Shown: piece after piece, positions 1-12,900 of the stretch
Numbering within the stretch: position 1 is the first letter of the stretch
Layout of the letters: each line of letters opens with the position of its first letter
Source: Chionis minor
Lineage: Eukaryota; Chordata; Aves; Charadriiformes; Chionididae
Direction: 5' to 3'
DNA length: 64,000 nt
Assembly: GCA_013398295.1 (NCBI GenBank)
Contig: VZSF01010484.1
Location: forward strand, 167,015-231,014
Program-made: the position numbers and the translations under genes
Notes under the pieces: generated by a model
The model's input: only the letters and a program-made list of their open reading frames with translations
What the model was told of the DNA's origin: nothing
Databases searched by the model: none

Positions 1-453
1 GTTAATCATTATGAATGAGGCCACCTTCCTAGTTTGATTAAACAGGTAAGAGAGGATTACAGTTAGGTTTTTCTGTATCTAGTCTCTCAAGAGGCAAAGC
101 AGCCACTCAGCTACAGTAGGTCAGCTGTAATTGAAGTCCTGCTTTTTGAGTCATTCCCTGATGGGGGACACTTTGGACTTTTCAGGTTCATCTACATCCT
201 ATATCCCTCTCCTAAGCCGGGTCATCCCGCAGTTTTACTGCACCCTTTTAAATCCTACTTTCTAATACAACCCTAACACAATCTTTGGATTTGATCTTTG
301 ATAGATCTTATTTGAAATAAGCTAGCCCCTACCTCCTGTTTGATACAGCACCTTACTTTCAGTTACGTTTATAACAGTTGATTCGTACACCCCAGTAACT
401 ACATATTATGCCAACTTCCTTATACTAGGTGACTTTTGTAGCTACTTATATCC
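1..453. other. Intergenic sequence upstream of DYNC2LI1
   Basis: AT-rich DNA with no open frame, splice-bounded exon or repeat that I can support. In mammals PLEKHH2 lies upstream in the same orientation, so this could be distal intergenic DNA or its 3' flank, but nothing in the bases shows it. Confidence 0.5.
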
Positions 454-851
454 ATGGTGACCCTGCCGCCCCTTACGCCAGCTCTGCTGCTCCCTCTAGC
501 AGCAAAGCGGGCCGCCATTTTCAGCACCCGAAGAGCAGAGGCAGCTGCGGGTCCTAAGGCAGGCGGGCGGGCGGGACCGCGGGCAGAACCGCCGCGGGCC
601 TTCACTCACCTCAGGGGCGCGGCGCCCCCCGGCCCCGAGGCGGCTGAGCCCGCCGCAGCGCCGACAACCGGCAGAGAAACTCCCGCCCGCCGCGCCGCTG
701 GCTGGCTACTGGGGGCGCCCCTGCGCCCCGCCGGCAGCGGGGAGGGCCGAGGGGCGGGCCGCGCCGCCATGCCGGCGCCAGCGCCAGCGCCGGGCGGGAA
801 GGCGGGGCGAGGCCGCGGCAGGGGCCGGCTTCCGTCCCGCCACTGCCCGAA

Positions 852-871
852 ACTACAGCTCCCAGCGTGCC
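852..871 (+). promoter_or_regulatory. ZNF143/THAP11-type site (SBS motif)
   Basis: The 20 bases read ACTACAGCTCCCAGCGTGCC. They fit the core ACTAYRNNNCCCR and most of the extended motif known for ZNF143 (Staf) at vertebrate CpG-island promoters. It ends 7 bases before the X-box and 53 bases before the DYNC2LI1 start codon, a normal promoter-proximal position. Confidence 0.8.
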
Positions 872-878
872 CTGCGCG

Positions 879-892
879 GTTCCCATGGCGAC
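879..892 (+). promoter_or_regulatory. DYNC2LI1: RFX X-box in the DYNC2LI1 promoter
   Basis: GTTCCC-AT-GGCGAC fits the X-box consensus RYYNYY(N1-3)RRNRAC at every constrained position, with a 2-base spacer. RFX factors activate ciliary genes through this element. The nematode orthologue of this gene, xbx-1, was named for its X-box. The site ends 32 bases before the start codon, within the usual window for functional X-boxes. Confidence 0.8.
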
Positions 893-924
893 AGGGCGCA
901 GGGCCCCGGCCCCGGCGAGCGGCG

Positions 925-938
925 ATGCCCAAAGCCAG
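925..938 (+). CDS. DYNC2LI1: DYNC2LI1 coding exon 1
   Basis: Encodes MPKA plus two bases of Ser5. Donor gtaacg at 939. A 14-base coding exon, too short to stand out as an open frame. Confidence 0.9.
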
Positions 939-3900
939 GTAACGGGGAGCCTCGCCGGGGTGCGGCGAGGGGGGTTCGCCGCCGCCGTCGCCGTCGCCGT
1001 GTGGGGAAGGAGCTGGCGGCCGGGAAGGAGAGCCTGGAGGAGGGAGGGAGGTGTAAAAGGGGCCGTTTCGGCCTCTGCCCCCGGAAGGGAGCGGGGCCGG
1101 GGGCAGGGTAGGGGCACGCCTGGCCTTTGGTGCGAGAAGCCGGTTGCTCCTCTCAGGCACCCCACAGAAAAAGGGGGAGCCCTAACCCGCCCCGCAGGTG
1201 GGCCCGGGGGAGCTTGAGAAGGGGACCGGGCCCATTGCACCGGGCAGTAACTCCTCCGGGGCGCCGGGGCCAGGTCCTGAGCCCTCCCGAGCCCTGAGCG
1301 GCTCCCGGCTCCAGACACGGGCCAGCCTGAGCTGTAGGGTGCTGTGAAAGGCCTTTATCGTTAGAAAGCCTTTTAACTGTGTCTTAAACGTGCTCAAAAA
1401 CAAAGGCTCCCCACCGCGCAGCTGGTGTGCCACAAATGCCTGTAGGGGTTACCCGAGGAATTCTACTGAACCTGGTTTTGTTAAAGGAGGTTACTTCAAC
1501 AAGCAGAGGGCATGTGATGTGAAACAATAAAAGCAATAATATAATAAACCGCAATATCCTTCATTTATCCATTTAGATATTTTCTGAAATTATGGTCTCG
1601 GATCCATTGCTGTTCTCCAATTGACACTCTTTATTTTGTTTTTTCCAACTAGCGATACTTTATGGGATCTTGCTATAGCTGAAGTGGAGAAGAGAGAAAA
1701 CCCTGACGATGATGGCAAGCATGTGGAAGTTTGGGAAAAATCAGTACTATTTATGGGAAACAAAAATGGGGTAACGCTAACTGCTACATGATTCAGTGCT
1801 TGCTTTGGAAGTAGTTCGTGTCTGCCGTATCGTATCTGATAAGTATGTGGCTCGCAATCCTTCTAAAAACAAAATGTGTCATGTTCTGATTCTGCAGAGT
1901 GAGTATTCCATGGAGTGTGGGCCAATTAGACATTATTACAATGCAGAAATTTATGGTTTGGAGAACTTCAACCATTGATATCGATGATGTGCTAATTCTT
2001 TGAGGTTTGGCTTCGTTAATTTCTGTAAAAGTAACTGCCAGAAATAATGCTATACTCTTTATTCTTTGACATGTCAAATTTCCCCTTGTAAAAGTTCAAC
2101 TGGTAACAACCCAATTTAAGTGCATTGATTGATGCCAGTTTTGTTGCAAATAGAGGACTTGGCATCCTGCTACGAATTGTGCCTGTATCTGTATCAGACA
2201 GATTTGAACATGCGTTATCAGTGATTGGAAGCTCACGATTCTACATATCCGAGGTGGTTTTACCTCGTTGTCCCATAAAGTGGGTCATTAGTTCTTTCAT
2301 ATTTTTCTTCTGACAGCATTTATTTGAAAAGTAAATAAAGAAATACTTGCCTGTTGCACGAGTCGTATTTTTAAGTGAGTCATATTTTTAAGAATACAAT
2401 TTTTATTTTAGAAGGATTGGTATATGTACATCCTCTGATCAGCAATTTTTTTCATGCTTTTTTCAGAGAAAATACAGTGACTTTGCCTGATTTCAGGTTT
2501 ACCTGAAATTTGCTGATTTTAAGACAGGAAAGGACACACGAGTAAACTGTAGAAGTGCTAGCCCCTTCAGTGTGGCATGGTACTTACTCAGTGTCTGAAT
2601 TTCAGCAATGTAAAGGCCTATTTTTTGGTATGTTTATTTGTATTTTAAGTATTTTTTTAATTTCCATCTCATCAGTAATAATTTAATTCCAGTGGAAACC
2701 AAACATTAAGTAAATGTGTTAATAATAATTAAAAACTGTTAAATAGTTTAGCAGAGTTGGCCAGGTTGATCATTAATGTCTAATTTTAAGCACACTATTC
2801 ATATTACTGTATTTGTCATCTCTATTAGGTTGTAATTATAATAACGGTAGTGTAACTTGTTTCTGACAGAAAGTTGGCAGTTAAGCTTCCACTATAAGGC
2901 TACAAACAATTACATGAGTTTACACTTTTCCAGTACATTATTATCAGAATGTTAAATGAGTGAGTTTTATTTAGCAACACACCTTCTATGCTTTAATGAC
3001 ATTACAGTACAGTTATTCTTTGTTTTTAATTTCCAGGGAAAGACCACGATAATACTGAGGTGTCTTGAGAGGTATGTGTTAAATTTTTAAAAGTAGTTTT
3101 CGACTGTGGATTAGAATTTTATATAAATAATTATATTGTGTAATAATTCATAATATATGTATACAGATGTTTTCTGTGACCGGATGATCACTTATAGATA
3201 AACTTATTTCCCTTCATTACTACCTGTAATCTGACTGCTTCAGTCCTTCTTCTCCATCATTTGAGAGATTCAACGGCCATCTGTTCAAATTGGTGCTGCT
3301 ACTTCTCTCTTTAGCAACTGAGACCCGTTGCTTTACAGTGTCCTGCTGTTTCTAAGACAAATTCTGAACTGAATGATAAATACAATTTAATAACAGTAGC
3401 ATTAACTATTTATTTAGAGCATCTTGACAAAATGAAGTTATTTTTCTTTGCACAGGGAAGAGATTCCGAAGCCAACATTAGCCTTGGAATATACTTTTGG
3501 AAGAAGGGCAAGGAGACACAATACAGTGAGTTTCCAGAAGCTATAATTTACTGTATCTTTATACACACACACACAAAAATAATATGTGCTTTATTTTTAC
3601 ATATAAGAACTTTAGGGGTTTTTAGCTTATTGTTTGTGAAACAAAGAGGGGTTTTGAATATCACTTTATTAAAATTAGCTAGCATAGTTTTGTATTTTAA
3701 TCTGCAATATGTGTATAAAACACAGTAGATAAGAGACTAAAATGTAACACAAAGCAATCAGAGTAATTTCTTAAAACTAGCTTGTTAGTCATGTTTGAGT
3801 AACATAGGACGCATGCCTTTAACTTCGTCTTTAAAATGCAAAATGACTACAAACCTATGAAGATACTTTGCAACCATTTTTATAAGAGAAGCAGTCATCT

Positions 3901-6900
3901 CTGAGGATGTTAAGTTATAATTAAATTTTTGGGTTATGTGTCCATATCGCTACATTTTGCACTGCAGATTATGTTAACAGAAATATTGAACCCATTCCCA
4001 CCACAGCACAACACTGCCCGGCAATAACTGCTGCTGCAGCCATAGAACATTTATGATTTTTTTCTAAAACAGCAGTAAGTGCTGTTTCTGTTACTGAAGT
4101 AGAGAGTGGAAAATCTGACTGTCTGGAAGATAAAAATAAAATCACTTAAAACTTTTCTCAGAAACTAAATGTGAAAGGAGAGATTCATTACTTTTCCATA
4201 CTTCTCAAATTAGTCTCAAGCTGCAATAAACAAAAAGAAAGGGAAGAGAACCTGCTTTTTTTAACGTTTATTATTAATCGTGCTGCTTCCTGATTTTTTT
4301 TACTTTACCATAGTCATTTATCAAGGCAGTCATAGGCACACTAGGAGTCTTTCCTAAGTGTTGTATGGGATTTCTTGAACGTGCGGGAGTTTTTGTTTGG
4401 TGTTGGTTTTTGGGAAAATACTAATGAAATAATATATACTTTTGTTCTGAGACGCTTTCATGAAAAGCCAGTTTATCAGATGAACATCTTCTCTTGGTGT
4501 TGCATGGAAGCACACATTTCTAACACAAAGAAACTCTTTTACAGCCTAAAGATATAGCACATTTTTGGGAACTAGGTGGTGGAACCTCATTACTGGAACT
4601 AATTCGTATACCAATCACTAGCAACAACATAAGGTAAGTGATTAATATTACAATTCCAAAGTTAATTTCAGCTTTCCTTCACACATAAGTAAATCTCTAG
4701 AGCTTTTATTACGGAAAACTCTTTCAATATGTATGATAGAACATTTATGATTTTTTCTAAAAATCATCGTAATACTATTCATATTCTGCTTTGACCTTCC
4801 TTTTCACGGTTCTGTCCTAATAAGCCAAGTTCTTAGCAATCTCCAACGACAAGAAAAAGCAGTAAGAAGAAGTAAATGAGTTGGCCTTAAGTAGATAGAA
4901 CAAGAAATACAGAAAAAAAAAAAGACATAGTATTTTTATGCTCAGTGAAAGAGCAGAAAAAGCAACTTGAGGGCATACGAAAAATAAAATCTGGCTTTTT
5001 ACTTCTGTATGCAAACATAGATGCTGTCTCTGTGAGGAGCAGTATTTTAGGGTGAAAAACAAGGCAAAAAATTGTGAAAAAAGAATCTCTGGATTCAGGA
5101 GAGATCTGAATCTCTTCACTCTGGAAGTGAAGTGACCATCTGATGAGAAGACAACCTTACAAAAGAGATGATGTGTCTGAGAGGGACTAAAGCTGTTGAA
5201 ATAATTTGAAGACAAAAGGAAACAGGAATTTAGAGAGAATTAAGAGAATGTAGTGAGAAAAATCTGTAAAAGTGATGGAACAGCATAGGAAGAAGAAACA
5301 CAAGAAGAAGAGTTGAATGAAGAAATGACAATGTGATGGGGGTGCGTTTTATGTTTTTTCTGGTTAGGGAAGATTGAGTTGAAAGTGGGAGGGGAGAAAA
5401 GGGTCAAAAGATATGTTTTGTACTATGATGCATTGCTTTATTTCTTTGGTAGTGAGTTTTAATTTCTGAAAAATAGAAATAAAAAAGGCAGGATACACTT
5501 TTTATCATTTGCTACTGTTTTGGCTATTGAGATAATGCCATTATTTAGTGAGAGACTAAGAAGGAAAAAAAACCCCCACTTCTGGCATATGAAGCTTTTT
5601 GTTTCTAGAATAGCTTGAGGGAAAAATAAACTATCATTAATCAACTATCATTTTTCAACTATTGCTTAAATGAACTTAATTGACCTCCACCTCCATGAGT
5701 CTTTTCTTACCTTTTTATTGATAGGGAATCTTCTGTTGTGGATGATTTTAAGATTCTTTGATGGGATAGCAACATTGTTCTCTAAGACCACTTGTGTTCA
5801 TAAGGCAATATTTTAACGTACTAGTAAAAATTCTACCATTTCAACTTAAATATGACTGCTATTCACTGATTTTCTCATCTGTCTATTGTCAAGCAGTTTG
5901 CTTATTTAGAAGTTCCGTGAACTGTATCTCGTTTCACTGAGAGGCTTTTCACCAGAGTTTTTCCCCCAGCATTTTAAAGTGAAATTGGACATTTACTTTG
6001 CTTTGTAGTCTTTTTAATACCACTCTGGTCTGGAGTCCCCTTTTTCATGTCAGGATTGAATGTGAAAGAATGATTGCATCCATTCAAATGGCTGTGTTTG
6101 TGATGTTCTTTACAGTTGCACTTCAAGGCAGTTAGAGTATATATAAACATTTCTGATCATAATCTGCCTGGCAATTGCTAAGTATGTCTTAAGTACTCTG
6201 ACTTCTTCCATTCATCTTTCAGAAGACTTCCTCATACGCTCATTTGAGGTTCCAGCTAATTAGCACAGTCCACGGCACAGAATATTGCCCTTAACCAGTT
6301 TTTTCCATTTGTATTACAAAAGAATAATGAAAGTATGGAACTAATACATAACCGGTTAGGAAAGATGCTAATCATTTGCTAACATTGTTTCATCTTCATT
6401 GTAGAGTTATGAGATGGCAGGGATACATGGAGGAGAAGTGCCTAGTCATAGAGGAAGAAGGAGCTAAATGGGCTCAGGATATTTGCGTATTTTACTGCTT
6501 TGAAACGAAGTCTCCAGAAACAAAGTTTGATACATACAATCCCCCAAAATCTCTGGTGGAAAGTTGCTGAAGTAACAGTTCTGAACAAGAGACAATGAAT
6601 GGAAAGATTTCTTCAGAGCTCAGAGTATCCTTAAAAGAGCCATCTCCCTTTGTAGGCACATTTAATTCTATCTTAGCATTTGTATTTTCACGTTTGTTGC
6701 TTTGACCATTTGTACTACAGCTATGGTTGTATGTGAAAATATTAACTGTCTCACGGGCTAAAGATTTGACCAAATAATGCCTTTTTTAATAGGTCATTTG
6801 CTGTAGTTCTTGTATTGGATTTGTCCAAGCCTAACGAACTCTGGACTACTATGGAGAAACTTCTGCAGGTCACCAGGAACCACGTGAACAAAATTTTAAC

Positions 6901-9900
6901 CAAATTAGAAAAGACAAATCCTGAAGTAGCTACTGAAATTAAACAGAGGATGCGGAACAATTTGCAGAGGGATCATCCAGTAAGTTACTTCTAATATTTT
7001 CTCCAGATGTCACAGGCCTTTATACAGTTAAAGATAATGCTTTTGAAAATCTTAAACAACTCTTTTAGATTTTTATGCATGACTGAAAATCCATTTGATG
7101 TAGATGAACCTGTTCACTGGAAAATTATAGCAATTTAATAAAAATTCAATAAGAGCAGAAACAAGGAAAGAAGGTTTCTTATATCTTTTTGTTAGATATC
7201 TAATGTGATTGTTATGGCATGTTACACCAATCAAAAGAAATAGTTTTAGAGTAGCAGTTTGCTTTTTTCCCCCCTCATCTTTTTAAAATGAAGATGAAAA
7301 CTAGAATGTACAAAAGTCATCTAGGAAGAGACTAGCTGAAGGTACAAATTTAAGCGAAGAATATAGTTATAACAGCCATCAACATGACTATATACTTTGC
7401 ATTTATTTAAATGTCTATCACAAAATCAATGCCTTTTGATAATCTGACAACTAATTAAATTATAAAGTTTCAGAAATGTTAACATCAGTCCTTTAAACAT
7501 AATTGCTAACTAAATCTCTCGAAAAGCCAAACTAGATTATGCGCAATAGAAATGAAAAGTCATTGTGCATTAAACCTCTGCAAATGTTGTGTGTATATAA
7601 TGCATAAATAAGTATTCAACAATTCAAAGACTTGGCACATAAATCTAGTTACTGAAACTTCTATAAAATGCTGCAATATGGCAAATGCTTAGATAGCTCG
7701 AAAATTGAAAAGTAACTTTTAAAATTTTTGAGAAAGCAACATATGCGCCACTCAGTAGATTTAAAATATAGGGTTTGAGATCTGCTGGATTATGATTTTG
7801 GTTTTTACTGTTAGAGAAGGTAATTCACAAAAAGGAAACGCTTACAAGCCCACTTGGCAATAAACCATTATCACAGCGTCAAGTTCACATATAGGGGCTT
7901 ATATATCAGAAAACTGCACCCTTTTTTTCAATAAGTAAAAAGAACAATGCCATTAATTGTTGAGAAGACAACTTGTTATACTTGCCCTGTTGGAAACACA
8001 ATTACACCTTCTAAGATAGAATTTCTATACAGCCTTCATTTGCAAACAAAATGTTATGTTACTCCTGGTTCTCTTCAAACTTTCATCATTGTTCAAGAAA
8101 AAATTATGTCAGTTTTGTGGGAGGAAACACTGTCTTTTATAATCAAAGTAAATGACAGTTTATGCAGATTTGTATTTGCCTCTTTAGAGCTAAACATATT
8201 TTTATGATAAACAGGAATTGATGAGGTTCTTAGAGGCTTTTTAAGGATTAGATATATTCCATTGGCCTGGATAAAGGATTATTGGCTATGATGGTAAAAC
8301 CTATCAGTTGCAGACCTTGTTTAAAATGGGTGGATGCATCTATGCACCAGTAGTCCATGGTCAAAAATTAATTCCATAGTCAAAAGATGAATAGGGTTCA
8401 GTATGCCGGTTTTAATGTTTCTGATGTTATCCCAAATTAATTTTTTCTTAGTTAGGAAACTAAGCCTAATTTTTTTTTTTTTTTTTTAGTTCTATATTCC
8501 ATACATCCAGGTTTACATTAGGATAATTCTGCTCAAAGCTTTTGCATTGACAGTGTATGAGTGAAGCCGTTATTTTTCCTCACAAAGTAGAGGATTTTCA
8601 GTATATGCAGCTTCTTCGTAATATATTGAGTGTCATTTAACCTGTATGTGAAATAACTGGTTTTAGAAGGGAAGAGTTAGGCCAACCTCTGCTACAACAC
8701 ATCTCTTTTCCACTCTGCTGCAGCCAAAGCAGCTTGACTGAATAATTGCGTGAACACGAGGGGATTGTCTCATTTCATACAGACTGCAGGAAAACCTTCC
8801 AGATAACTTGACAATTATTGTAATCTACTTATTAAAACTTTTATCAGAAGTTAACTATTTAACTGTTAAATCTACATCCCCATAGCTGTTTTCATCCATC
8901 GGTATTGATTTGCATTTTTATGGTTGTTAGGTGACATTTTCTCTTGCTGCTGATATCAAACATTTGAAAATCACATTAAATATTTTTTAAGAGTTTGGAA
9001 AATGCGATGTGTGACACGAGCATATCACCCAGCTTAATTTCTTGAGCTTTTTTCCATATTACTTTGGATATGATGGAAGGAGGGGGAATATGTCAAAGAA
9101 CCAGTTCTACTAATCCAATCTGGCAGTTGTTCTGTGAACATACGGGGTTTTTCCTCTCTTCCCTTCCCATCTAATGTTGGAGCTGGAGTATATAGTATAA
9201 GAGCCCTTTTATGCCAGTAAGTGTTCTGACTGCTCGGAGGGATTATTTCCTGACCATTTATGAAGAAAATGAGAAAACTGTAGAACATAGTATGGACATT
9301 GCATTAAATTCTATTCATCTAACATAAGGTTTTGAAAAAATAGACTTTGCTTTCTGTGAATTAATTTTAACCCCTTTCAGTTGTTTTAACAGTTGCGATC
9401 TTCTACAGTTTGTTTACACTTCTTAACTGTTGCATATTTGTTTAATAGGATTATGAGCTAGTTGACCCTTTTCCAATACCCTTGGTGATAATTGGAAGCA
9501 AATATGATATTTTTCATGTAAGTAATACTTAATATTTTTTTTAATAATTAAAAGATTCCTGGTAAAGATTCTATATACTAAAATCTTGGTAATAGAATAG
9601 TAATCATTTGAAGAAAAGTACAGCCAGTCAGCCTTCTACCACACAAAATTCTTTCCATCCAACAGCATTATGAAAGGAATACTGTCATTCCTTCACAAAA
9701 TACTCCCAAACTGATGGTTTTTGAGACGTACTTGGACAATGTTGAGATACAAGTTGCTGCAGACCAGAGAGGGAAGCAAGAAAACATGTTGATGGCTTCC
9801 TTTTATAATGAGAGAAATCCAGCTCCATGTGTCCCTTCTGACAGCAGCTGTAAGTTTATGGCATTGAAAGAGGGGCATCTCACAGGTCAGCTGGTCAGAT

Positions 9901-12900
9901 TGTTTGGTAGTTGTAGCAGCACAAAGAGTAAACTGTCATTTCAGTCTGCAACTTTTTTTTTAAGTACTACTTAAGATTTTAGAGGCAAGTGAGTAATTGC
10001 ATCTTTTAGCGGGGAGAGGAAGGAAATGTCACAGTACTGCTGGGTTCCTTCCCAGGACCTTAAAAATCCAAACAAATGCATATGGAATTTTCAAGCAGCA
10101 TTTGAATGAGAACAGTATATTTGATTTTTAGCTGCCGCGCTGGCAGCTTCTGCTTCTCTGGATGACTACATAGTGCATTGATACTTGGCTGACTCTTTGA
10201 GTTACTTATTTCTTTATTACTAAGGTACTGTGCCTTTTTTCATACGGAGGCTTTCTGCTGACCCATGAGCTCTTCAAAAATTAGTGACTCTCATGTAATA
10301 AGCACAGAATAACAGCCTGAATTCCATTGGAGTCTACGGACAGACTTCTGCAGGCTTCACTGGGACCAGATTTTTTACCCATTTCATTCAGGGAAGGCCA
10401 TCTGTATGATCTTGTATTAAAGAAACATTGATGAAAAGGTATTTTTATGCACCTTTCACATCTTGCAGGTATTATAGTTTAAAGAGCATATACCCAAAGG
10501 TTTACTGAAAGTTAAATATTTTCACGAAAAGAAAAAAATCCTTATTCTTCTAGTAGGCAATATTTCTACTTCTAAAAATTTAAAACAAAATGAAACAAAT
10601 GAATTGAAAATTGAATACATATTCCTAATTAAGAAACTTTTTCTGGACTAACATGTTCCCTGAATTAGGCTCCCTCTGTAAAAAAGAAACAAAGGGAAAT
10701 TGTGACATTTCTTTTCAGAGTAGGCTGCTACTGATTCTGTCTTAAGATATAATTATGCTGACAGCTGAAAGCCTCATATATTGTTGCCTAAGTACATTGC
10801 AGTTTATACAAAAAATGAAAAGTTCTAGCTGTAATATTTTGTTTTTTGTTTCTTATGTATATGTTCCAATATCAACTTTTTCAGGAGTTTGACTCTGAAA
10901 TGAGGAAAATAATAAGCAAGACACTTCGATTTGTTTCACATTATTATGGAGCATCATTAGTGGTGTGTATATTGACTTTCTAACTAGTGGTAGAGAAGAT
11001 GAGAAATATTTGTGTTATAAAACAATATTTTAAAAAATAGAAATGTAAAACTCCTAGAGAAAATGGGATTTAATTGGTTTTACAGTAGCTTGCTTCATGA
11101 GCTAATCTGTCAAACAGGTTACAGGTATTGGCATGGGATGGATGGATATACCTTGTGAATAAATAAACTACGTAATGCCTGGTATCAGCAGAAACTAAAT
11201 AAAACCCGTTACCTGTTAGCCAACTCAATTCCTGCATTGAGTTTACTGCACGCCTAGCAAAATTTTTTTGGTACAAGAAAGGAGGACAGGAAAAAGTCAT
11301 GTCCCTGGATTCAATTATAGAACTGGCCGTTTTGGTAGAAGCATGAACTTATGTCTAGTGATCTGCTTTTGGTAGATTTGAAAACTCAGATCCAAGGGCT
11401 TGTCTTCACAGCAGTTTATGCATAGCAGATGATCACACGTACAGTGTTGAAGAATAAGGGCAGGGATTTTTTTACAGTAATGACTAGGAACTGCCAACCA
11501 TGAGGACAACGAAGTATTTATGTAGGTATATAAATTGATTTTGAGTTTGGCAGATCGTCTCGAGTAAAGGCAGAAGCATGCGTGCTTAGGTTCACAATTT
11601 AAAAAAAGCTGCCTCTTGGGCTGTCTCTACATCAGAAGATGGTTCTAATTGTATCAGCCATCTTTTATGTAATAAATGATGTTTAATAGTGACTTCTTTT
11701 GATTACCAAACAACTTATGTTTGCTATAAATAGTTATAATTGCTGTGAGCATGTTCTTTTGCATCCATCTAAAATCATACAGCTTTTGTACTTTGACACA
11801 TGAATTCATCCTTTGTTCACTGAGAATACAACAGTCTTGATTTAGGTTGGGGTTTTTTTGAAAAAAGTATTTAAGCATTATTGTAATTAAAAATTAATAA
11901 CTAGGAGCCTAAAACTCTGGCTGCTAAATCCTGATTCCCATTGAAATGAGTGGGAGAAACTTCATTTCCCACAGTAGGGATGTGACTTCTTTCTCAAAGC
12001 CATGAATCTGTTGGGATACAAAAGCCCTTAGACAGGAATAAGCATGCTGCTTGAAAAGATATTCTGGGAGCTGCTTTCTGATAAATCTGTACTAATTCTG
12101 CTACTATCAAGCCACTTTTATGATTTGTGAACAATTTTAGTTATCCATTACATTTTAATGTACTTTTAAATCTGAATAACTCATTAGTCTTGGTTAAAAA
12201 AATTCTGTCTCTTAATGTGCATACTTTCAAAGTGAATTTATATTTTAAAATTTATTCTTTAACCTTTATTTATGCTATTTTTCATTTAATCTTTCTTGAC
12301 CTATATAATCAATGACAAATACATTCATGTTTTGGAAAGTGAGGGTGAGATTTTTATTCTAGTAAATTCAGTGAAAGTAAGAGAAATTTATTGAGGTCAG
12401 GAATTAGCCAGGCTCTATCTGAAATTCTCTATGTAGATGATATAATGTAATATTTCTGTGATGAAAGATGATAATACATATTTTGTTTTCTGATTCATTT
12501 AGTTTACCAGTAAATCTGAGGCTCTCCTGCTGAAAGCCCGTGGTCTTATTAACCACTTGGCATTTGGCTATGATAAAAGGTAACATAATTATTGTCCAAC
12601 TATTAAATGTCTTGCCCAGAGTCTAAAAGTACTTAATAAAAAATATTTTAATCGCCAAAACATATTTTTTTCTTAAATATAATCTCTGAAAGATTCTTGT
12701 TCATGGACTTTTACTCCTGTGTCTCAGCTGCCTCTCTGCACAGGACAGTGATAACTCCTCATTTTTAATGACAAAGCTGATGGAATAGGAACACGGTCAC
12801 CACTAGAATTCAGTAGATTTTTATTTACATGTATTCATATGCAAAGCCCAGTAAGAGTCTAGTCCTGGCTAAAATAATGTATTTTTTCATTGCTAAATGC

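Larger units (their letters stand above)
480..1330. promoter_or_regulatory. DYNC2LI1: CpG island promoter of DYNC2LI1
   Basis: The base composition switches abruptly from AT-rich to very GC-rich, with dense CpG dinucleotides, around the first coding exon at 925-938, and falls back near 1330. It contains GC boxes (for example GGGCGGG at 792-798), an ETS-type CTTCCG at 829-834, a ZNF143-type site and an RFX X-box. There is no TATA box near the start. This is a typical housekeeping or ciliary-gene promoter. The long open frames on both strands here are composition artefacts. Confidence 0.85.

Noticed and set aside
454..1318. Long open frames on both strands around the DYNC2LI1 first exon (up to 235 codons)
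   Set aside because: They are Pro/Ala/Gly/Arg-rich products of the CpG island, overlap each other on opposite strands, and none resembles a known protein. Only the 14-base exon 925-938 is coding.
4817..5215. 132-codon frame on the minus strand
   Set aside because: Phe/Ser/Leu-rich mirror of a purine-rich intron stretch; no similarity and no paired splice sites.
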